DNA of 64,000 bases from Phytopythium helicoides (taxonomy: Eukaryota > Oomycota > Peronosporomycetes > Pythiales > Pythiaceae): contig JANFNE010000005.1 of assembly GCA_024867545.1 (NCBI GenBank), forward strand, positions 372,001-436,000, given 5' to 3'. How positions within the stretch are numbered: the stretch's first letter is position 1; the number at the start of each line of letters is the position of its first letter. The notes beneath the pieces were generated by a model that saw only the letters and a program-made list of their open reading frames with translations, was not told where the DNA came from and searched no databases. Positions 58,211 to 64,000 of this stretch are shown here, piece by piece. The translations under genes and the position numbers were made by a program.

Positions 58211-58662
58211 CTTCCTTTGCGTCTTTTGCCGCCTGCTTTTGCCTGTTTCTGCTCACTCTCCTCTCCTCCTCTTGCTCGCATTGCTCGCATTGTGCTGGCG
58301 AGATAGCCTCCTTTCCGTGTGTCTGCGTACCTCGCGCCTCGCGGGTGGGTCCGTCATAGTCCTCTCTTGTCGGTTCTCCTCGATTCGACTGGATTGCCGG
58401 GCCTCTTTTCGTTTCGCATTTCGCGTTCCGAGTCCTGTTTTTGCACCAATCGATCTTTCATTTTGGTCGCTATTCTTTCTTGCGTGCAATCGGATGCAGG
58501 TGGTCGAAATTGTCAAAATCGGGTGCGTGTATGCGATTGTGTGATTGTGTGTTTGACGGAGCAAGGCGTGTGTGTCAAAGAATGTGTGAGTGTGTATGTG
58601 TGTTGTGTGTGTGTTGTGGTGTGTCGTCGTTTGTATTTGTGTGTGTGTGGAGTATTCACTGT

Positions 58663-58735
58663 GGTCGTATAGCTCAGTCGGTAGAGCACAGTGCTAATAA
58701 CGCTGCGGTCCAGGGTTCGAGCCCCTGTATGACCA
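58663..58735 (+). tRNA. tRNA-Ile-AAT: tRNA-Ile(AAT), copy 101
   Basis: Identical to copy 1; AGG spacer. Confidence 0.95.
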
Positions 58736-59187
58736 CTTCCTTTGCGTCTTTTGCCGCCTGCTTTTGCCTGTTTCTGCTCACTCTCCTCTCCTCCTCTTGC
58801 TCGCATTGCTCGCATTGTGCTGGCGAGATAGCCTCCTTTCCGTGTGTCTGCGTACCTCGCGCCTCGCGGGTGGGTCCGTCATAGTCCTCTCTTGTCGGTT
58901 CTCCTCGATTCGACTGGATTGCCGGGCCTCTTTTCGTTTCGCATTTCGCGTTCCGAGTCCTGTTTTTGCACCAATCGATCTTTCATTTTGGTCGCTATTC
59001 TTTCTTGCGTGCAATCGGATGCAGGTGGTCGAAATTGTCAAAATCGGGTGCGTGTATGCGATTGTGTGATTGTGTGTTTGACGGAGCAAGGCGTGTGTGT
59101 CAAAGAATGTGTGAGTGTGTATGTGTGTTGTGTGTGTGTTGTGGTGTGTCGTCGTTTGTATTTGTGTGTGTGTGGAGTATTCACTGT

Positions 59188-59260
59188 GGTCGTATAGCTC
59201 AGTCGGTAGAGCACAGTGCTAATAACGCTGCGGTCCAGGGTTCGAGCCCCTGTATGACCA
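59188..59260 (+). tRNA. tRNA-Ile-AAT: tRNA-Ile(AAT), copy 102
   Basis: Identical to copy 1; AGG spacer. Confidence 0.95.
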
Positions 59261-59712
59261 CTTCCTTTGCGTCTTTTGCCGCCTGCTTTTGCCTGTTTCT
59301 GCTCACTCTCCTCTCCTCCTCTTGCTCGCATTGCTCGCATTGTGCTGGCGAGATAGCCTCCTTTCCGTGTGTCTGCGTACCTCGCGCCTCGCGGGTGGGT
59401 CCGTCATAGTCCTCTCTTGTCGGTTCTCCTCGATTCGACTGGATTGCCGGGCCTCTTTTCGTTTCGCATTTCGCGTTCCGAGTCCTGTTTTTGCACCAAT
59501 CGATCTTTCATTTTGGTCGCTATTCTTTCTTGCGTGCAATCGGATGCAGGTGGTCGAAATTGTCAAAATCGGGTGCGTGTATGCGATTGTGTGATTGTGT
59601 GTTTGACGGAGCAAGGCGTGTGTGTCAAAGAATGTGTGAGTGTGTATGTGTGTTGTGTGTGTGTTGTGGTGTGTCGTCGTTTGTATTTGTGTGTGTGTGG
59701 AGTATTCACTGT

Positions 59713-59785
59713 GGTCGTATAGCTCAGTCGGTAGAGCACAGTGCTAATAACGCTGCGGTCCAGGGTTCGAGCCCCTGTATGACCA
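59713..59785 (+). tRNA. tRNA-Ile-AAT: tRNA-Ile(AAT), copy 103
   Basis: Identical to copy 1; AGG spacer. Confidence 0.95.
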
Positions 59786-60237
59786 CTTCCTTTGCGTCTT
59801 TTGCCGCCTGCTTTTGCCTGTTTCTGCTCACTCTCCTCTCCTCCTCTTGCTCGCATTGCTCGCATTGTGCTGGCGAGATAGCCTCCTTTCCGTGTGTCTG
59901 CGTACCTCGCGCCTCGCGGGTGGGTCCGTCATAGTCCTCTCTTGTCGGTTCTCCTCGATTCGACTGGATTGCCGGGCCTCTTTTCGTTTCGCATTTCGCG
60001 TTCCGAGTCCTGTTTTTGCACCAATCGATCTTTCATTTTGGTCGCTATTCTTTCTTGCGTGCAATCGGATGCAGGTGGTCGAAATTGTCAAAATCGGGTG
60101 CGTGTATGCGATTGTGTGATTGTGTGTTTGACGGAGCAAGGCGTGTGTGTCAAAGAATGTGTGAGTGTGTATGTGTGTTGTGTGTGTGTTGTGGTGTGTC
60201 GTCGTTTGTATTTGTGTGTGTGTGGAGTATTCACTGT

Positions 60238-60310
60238 GGTCGTATAGCTCAGTCGGTAGAGCACAGTGCTAATAACGCTGCGGTCCAGGGTTCGAGCCCC
60301 TGTATGACCA
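60238..60310 (+). tRNA. tRNA-Ile-AAT: tRNA-Ile(AAT), copy 104
   Basis: Identical to copy 1; AGG spacer. Confidence 0.95.
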
Positions 60311-60762
60311 CTTCCTTTGCGTCTTTTGCCGCCTGCTTTTGCCTGTTTCTGCTCACTCTCCTCTCCTCCTCTTGCTCGCATTGCTCGCATTGTGCTGGCG
60401 AGATAGCCTCCTTTCCGTGTGTCTGCGTACCTCGCGCCTCGCGGGTGGGTCCGTCATAGTCCTCTCTTGTCGGTTCTCCTCGATTCGACTGGATTGCCGG
60501 GCCTCTTTTCGTTTCGCATTTCGCGTTCCGAGTCCTGTTTTTGCACCAATCGATCTTTCATTTTGGTCGCTATTCTTTCTTGCGTGCAATCGGATGCAGG
60601 TGGTCGAAATTGTCAAAATCGGGTGCGTGTATGCGATTGTGTGATTGTGTGTTTGACGGAGCAAGGCGTGTGTGTCAAAGAATGTGTGAGTGTGTATGTG
60701 TGTTGTGTGTGTGTTGTGGTGTGTCGTCGTTTGTATTTGTGTGTGTGTGGAGTATTCACTGT

Positions 60763-60835
60763 GGTCGTATAGCTCAGTCGGTAGAGCACAGTGCTAATAA
60801 CGCTGCGGTCCAGGGTTCGAGCCCCTGTATGACCA
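60763..60835 (+). tRNA. tRNA-Ile-AAT: tRNA-Ile(AAT), copy 105
   Basis: Identical to copy 1; last AGG spacer downstream. Confidence 0.95.
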
Positions 60836-61287
60836 CTTCCTTTGCGTCTTTTGCCGCCTGCTTTTGCCTGTTTCTGCTCACTCTCCTCTCCTCCTCTTGC
60901 TCGCATTGCTCGCATTGTGCTGGCGAGATAGCCTCCTTTCCGTGTGTCTGCGTACCTCGCGCCTCGCGGGTGGGTCCGTCATAGTCCTCTCTTGTCGGTT
61001 CTCCTCGATTCGACTGGATTGCCGGGCCTCTTTTCGTTTCGCATTTCGCGTTCCGAGTCCTGTTTTTGCACCAATCGATCTTTCATTTTGGTCGCTATTC
61101 TTTCTTGCGTGCAATCGGATGCAGGTGGTCGAAATTGTCAAAATCGGGTGCGTGTATGCGATTGTGTGATTGTGTGTTTGACGGAGCAAGGCGTGTGTGT
61201 CAAAGAATGTGTGAGTGTGTATGTGTGTTGTGTGTGTGTTGTGGTGTGTCGTCGTTTGTATTTGTGTGTGTGTGGAGTATTCACTGT

Positions 61288-61360
61288 GGTCGTATAGCTC
61301 AGTCGGTAGAGCACAGTGCTAATAACGCTGCGGTCCAGGGTTCGAGCCCCTGTATGACCA
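61288..61360 (+). tRNA. tRNA-Ile-AAT: tRNA-Ile(AAT), copy 106
   Basis: Identical to copy 1. Type A flank on the left, type B spacer on the right from 61371; that spacer lacks one C in its GATAGCCTCC segment. Confidence 0.96.
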
Positions 61361-61812
61361 CTTCCTTTGCTTCTTTTGCCGCCTGCTTTTGCCTGTTTCT
61401 GCTCGCTCGCTCTCCTCCTCTCGCTCGCGTTGCTCGCGTTGTGCTGGCGGGATAGCTCCTTTCCGCGTGCCTGTGTACCTCGCGGGTGGGTTTGCCATGG
61501 TCCTCTCTTGTCGGTTCTCCTCGATTCGACTCGATTGCCGGAGCTCGTTTCGTTTCGCGTTTCTCGTTCCGAGTCCTGTTTTTGCACCAATCGATCTTTC
61601 ATTTTGGTCGCTATTCTTTCTTGCGTGCAATCGGATGAGGGTGGTCGAAATTGTCAAAATTGTGTGCGTGTATGCGTTTGTGTGATTGTGTGATTGTGTT
61701 TTTGACGGAGCAAGGTGTGTGTGTAAAAGAATGTGTGAATGTGTATGTGGTTGTGTGTGTGCGTTGTGGTGTGTCGTCGTTTGTATTTGTGTGTGTGTGG
61801 AGTATTCACTGT

Positions 61813-61885
61813 GGTCGTATAGCTCAGTCGGTAGAGCACAGTGCTAATAACGCTGCGGTCCAGGGTTCGAGCCCCTGTATGACCA
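61813..61885 (+). tRNA. tRNA-Ile-AAT: tRNA-Ile(AAT), copy 107
   Basis: Identical to copy 1 although both flanks are type B. Its downstream spacer has a 2-bp loss (CGCGTTTCGCG) and one extra T (GGGTTTTGCC). Confidence 0.96.
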
Positions 61886-62337
61886 CTTCCTTTGCTTCTT
61901 TTGCCGCCTGCTTTTGCCTGTTTCTGCTCGCTCGCTCTCCTCCTCTCGCTCGCGTTTCGCGTTGTGCTGGCGGGATAGCCTCCTTTCCGCGTGCCTGTGT
62001 ACCTCGCGGGTGGGTTTTGCCATGGTCCTCTCTTGTCGGTTCTCCTCGATTCGACTCGATTGCCGGAGCTCGTTTCGTTTCGCGTTTCTCGTTCCGAGTC
62101 CTGTTTTTGCACCAATCGATCTTTCATTTTGGTCGCTATTCTTTCTTGCGTGCAATCGGATGAGGGTGGTCGAAATTGTCAAAATTGTGTGCGTGTATGC
62201 GTTTGTGTGATTGTGTGATTGTGTTTTTGACGGAGCAAGGTGTGTGTGTAAAAGAATGTGTGAATGTGTATGTGGTTGTGTGTGTGCGTTGTGGTGTGTC
62301 GTCGTTTGTATTTGTGTGTGTGTGGAGTATTCACTGT

Positions 62338-62410
62338 GGTCGTATAGCTCAGTCGGTAGAGCACAGTGCTAATAACGCTGCGGTCCAGGGTTCGAGCCCC
62401 TGTATGACCA
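62338..62410 (+). tRNA. tRNA-Ile-AAT: tRNA-Ile(AAT), copy 108
   Basis: Identical to copy 1; its downstream type B spacer lacks 2 bp in the GCTC repeat. Confidence 0.96.
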
Positions 62411-62861
62411 CTTCCTTTGCTTCTTTTGCCGCCTGCTTTTGCCTGTTTCTGCTCGCGCTCTCCTCCTCTCGCTCGCGTTGCTCGCGTTGTGCTGGCGGGA
62501 TAGCCTCCTTTCCGCGTGCCTGTGTACCTCGCGGGTGGGTTTGCCATGGTCCTCTCTTGTCGGTTCTCCTCGATTCGACTCGATTGCCGGAGCTCGTTTC
62601 GTTTCGCGTTTCTCGTTCCGAGTCCTGTTTTTGCACCAATCGATCTTTCATTTTGGTCGCTATTCTTTCTTGCGTGCAATCGGATGAGGGTGGTCGAAAT
62701 TGTCAAAATTGTGTGCGTGTATGCGTTTGTGTGATTGTGTGATTGTGTTTTTGACGGAGCAAGGTGTGTGTGTAAAAGAATGTGTGAATGTGTATGTGGT
62801 TGTGTGTGTGCGTTGTGGTGTGTCGTCGTTTGTATTTGTGTGTGTGTGGAGTATTCACTGT

Positions 62862-62934
62862 GGTCGTATAGCTCAGTCGGTAGAGCACAGTGCTAATAAC
62901 GCTGCGGTCCAGGGTTCGAGCCCCTGTATGACCA
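62862..62934 (+). tRNA. tRNA-Ile-AAT: tRNA-Ile(AAT), copy 109
   Basis: Identical to copy 1; its downstream type B spacer has lost one C (GCCGCTGC). Confidence 0.96.
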
Positions 62935-63386
62935 CTTCCTTTGCTTCTTTTGCCGCTGCTTTTGCCTGTTTCTGCTCGCTCGCTCTCCTCCTCTCGCTCG
63001 CGTTGCTCGCGTTGTGCTGGCGGGATAGCCTCCTTTCCGCGTGCCTGTGTACCTCGCGGGTGGGTTTGCCATGGTCCTCTCTTGTCGGTTCTCCTCGATT
63101 CGACTCGATTGCCGGAGCTCGTTTCGTTTCGCGTTTCTCGTTCCGAGTCCTGTTTTTGCACCAATCGATCTTTCATTTTGGTCGCTATTCTTTCTTGCGT
63201 GCAATCGGATGAGGGTGGTCGAAATTGTCAAAATTGTGTGCGTGTATGCGTTTGTGTGATTGTGTGATTGTGTTTTTGACGGAGCAAGGTGTGTGTGTAA
63301 AAGAATGTGTGAATGTGTATGTGGTTGTGTGTGTGCGTTGTGGTGTGTCGTCGTTTGTATTTGTGTGTGTGTGGAGTATTCACTGT

Positions 63387-63460
63387 GGTCGTATAGCTCA
63401 GTCGGTAGAGCACAGTGCTAATAACGCTGCGGTCCAGGGTTCGAGCCCCTGTATGAACCA
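63387..63460 (+). tRNA. tRNA-Ile-AAT: tRNA-Ile(AAT), copy 110, damaged (74 nt)
   Basis: One extra A in the 3' strand of the acceptor stem (TATGAACC in place of TATGACC) puts a bulge in the stem. The rest is consensus, including both Pol III boxes. It may be a slightly impaired gene or a homopolymer error. Confidence 0.8.
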
Positions 63461-63913
63461 CTTCCTTTGCTTCTTTTGCCGCCTGCTTTTGCCTGTTTCT
63501 GCTCGCTCGCTCTCCTCCTCTCGCTCGCGTTGCTCGCGTTGTGCTGGCGGGATAGCCTCCTTTCCGCGTGCCTGTGTACCTCGCGGGTGGGTTTGCCATG
63601 GTCCTCTCTTGTCGGTTCTCCTCGATTCGACTCGATTGCCGGAGCTCGTTTCGTTTCGCGTTTCTCGTTCCGAGTCCTGTTTTTGCACCAATCGATCTTT
63701 CATTTTGGTCGCTATTCTTTCTTGCGTGCAATCGGATGAGGGTGGTCGAAATTGTCAAAATTGTGTGCGTGTATGCGTTTGTGTGATTGTGTGATTGTGT
63801 TTTTGACGGAGCAAGGTGTGTGTGTAAAAGAATGTGTGAATGTGTATGTGGTTGTGTGTGTGCGTTGTGGTGTGTCGTCGTTTGTATTTGTGTGTGTGTG
63901 GAGTATTCACTGT

Positions 63914-63986
63914 GGTCGTATAGCTCAGTCGGTAGAGCACAGTGCTAATAACGCTGCGGTCCAGGGTTCGAGCCCCTGTATGACCA
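63914..63986 (+). tRNA. tRNA-Ile-AAT: tRNA-Ile(AAT), copy 111
   Basis: Identical to copy 1. It ends 14 nt before the window edge; the downstream bases CTTCCTTTGCTTCT are type B, so the array goes on. Confidence 0.96.
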
Positions 63987-64000
63987 CTTCCTTTGCTTCT

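Larger units (their letters stand above)
27163..61370 (+). repeat. tRNA-Ile tandem array, block A2: homogeneous 525-bp units (copies 41-105)
   Basis: 66 tRNA genes at an exact 525-bp step from 27163 to 61288, separated by 65 spacers that all look identical and carry the AGG variant. About 34 kb without a visible difference contrasts with the mosaic block to the left and type B to the right. It is either a very recent amplification/homogenisation or an assembler walking repeatedly round one unit. Confidence 0.93.
61371..64000 (+). repeat. tRNA-Ile tandem array, block B: diverged 526-bp units (after copies 106-111), runs off the edge
   Basis: From G to T at 61371 the spacer differs: CTTCTTTTGCC, GCTCGCTCGCTCTCC, loss of 7 bp in the CTCGCGCCTCGCGGG segment, GTGGGTTTGCCATGG, CGGATGAGGG, and a longer GTGTGATTGTGTTTTTGACGG. 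Losses of 1 and 7 bp are offset by gains of 8 and 1 bp, so the consensus is 526 bp. Each unit has private indels: 61288-61813 is 525, then 525, 524, 525 and 527 bp between tRNA starts. The tRNA itself is unchanged. The array continues past 64000. Confidence 0.93.

Noticed and set aside
6044..61455. Long + strand open frames (147 to 1722 codons) with a 175-residue repeat
   Set aside because: They translate the tRNA genes and their spacers; they stay open only because 525 is divisible by three, and end at a single variable base. No start context, domain or codon signal supports them.
5996..63940. Recurrent 100-117 codon frames on both strands in each unit
   Set aside because: Same unit read in other frames; low-complexity His/Thr or Cys/Val strings from the GT tract and pieces of translated tRNA.
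6051..64000. CRISPR array
   Set aside because: The whole 525-bp unit repeats with no unique spacers, the host is eukaryotic, and the conserved piece folds as a perfect tRNA.
6051..64000. tRNA-derived SINE family
   Set aside because: Copies are tandem, in one orientation, with exact tRNA ends, no A or T tail and no target-site duplications; the tRNA has no SINE-like decay.

Overview
This is nuclear DNA of a eukaryote. The gene structure and content suggest an oomycete or a related stramenopile: introns are 66-78 nt with GT..AG ends (two contain a CTAAC branch-site-like motif), a Pik1/PI4KB-type lipid kinase is present, and the relic of a Mutator-like transposase has the NNPLESYNR type of motif. 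The taxon is inferred; no marker in the window fixes it.

Left part (1-6050): the 3' end of a phosphatidylinositol 4-kinase III beta gene on the + strand (1-1494) converges on a three-exon gene on the - strand (1651-4236). The latter encodes a lysine/alanine-rich nuclear-type protein with six AT-hook-like GRP motifs. Next come about 1.8 kb with no intact gene, holding a frameshifted, stop-ridden Mutator-like transposase relic (about 4683-5349, - strand) and a small palindrome followed by ten T.

Right part (6051-64000, 90% of the window): one uninterrupted head-to-tail tandem array of a 525-bp unit, running off the right edge. Each unit carries one 73-nt intronless tRNA-Ile gene with anticodon AAT, always on the + strand, with intact A and B boxes and a T4 terminator, set between a GT-rich 5' flank and a CT-rich 3' flank. 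I count 111 copies; 109 are identical over all 73 nt and two (copies 40 and 110) have indels. Spacers fall into blocks: copies 1-39 are a mosaic of three single-base variants (offsets +220, +263, +278 from the tRNA start, written here as e.g. GGG or AGT); the spacer before and after copy 40 has a cluster of small indels; the 65 spacers after copies 41-105 look identical (AGG); from 61371 the spacer switches to a diverged 526-bp type B whose units each have private indels.

The tRNA array is the standout feature: more than a hundred copies of one isoacceptor in 58 kb, either a dosage amplification or a structural/chromatin element. Copy number and the homogeneity of the 34-kb block depend on assembly quality, and the indel cluster at 26.42-27.08 kb looks like an assembly seam. 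The long open frames across the array (up to 1722 codons) are artefacts of a unit length divisible by three.
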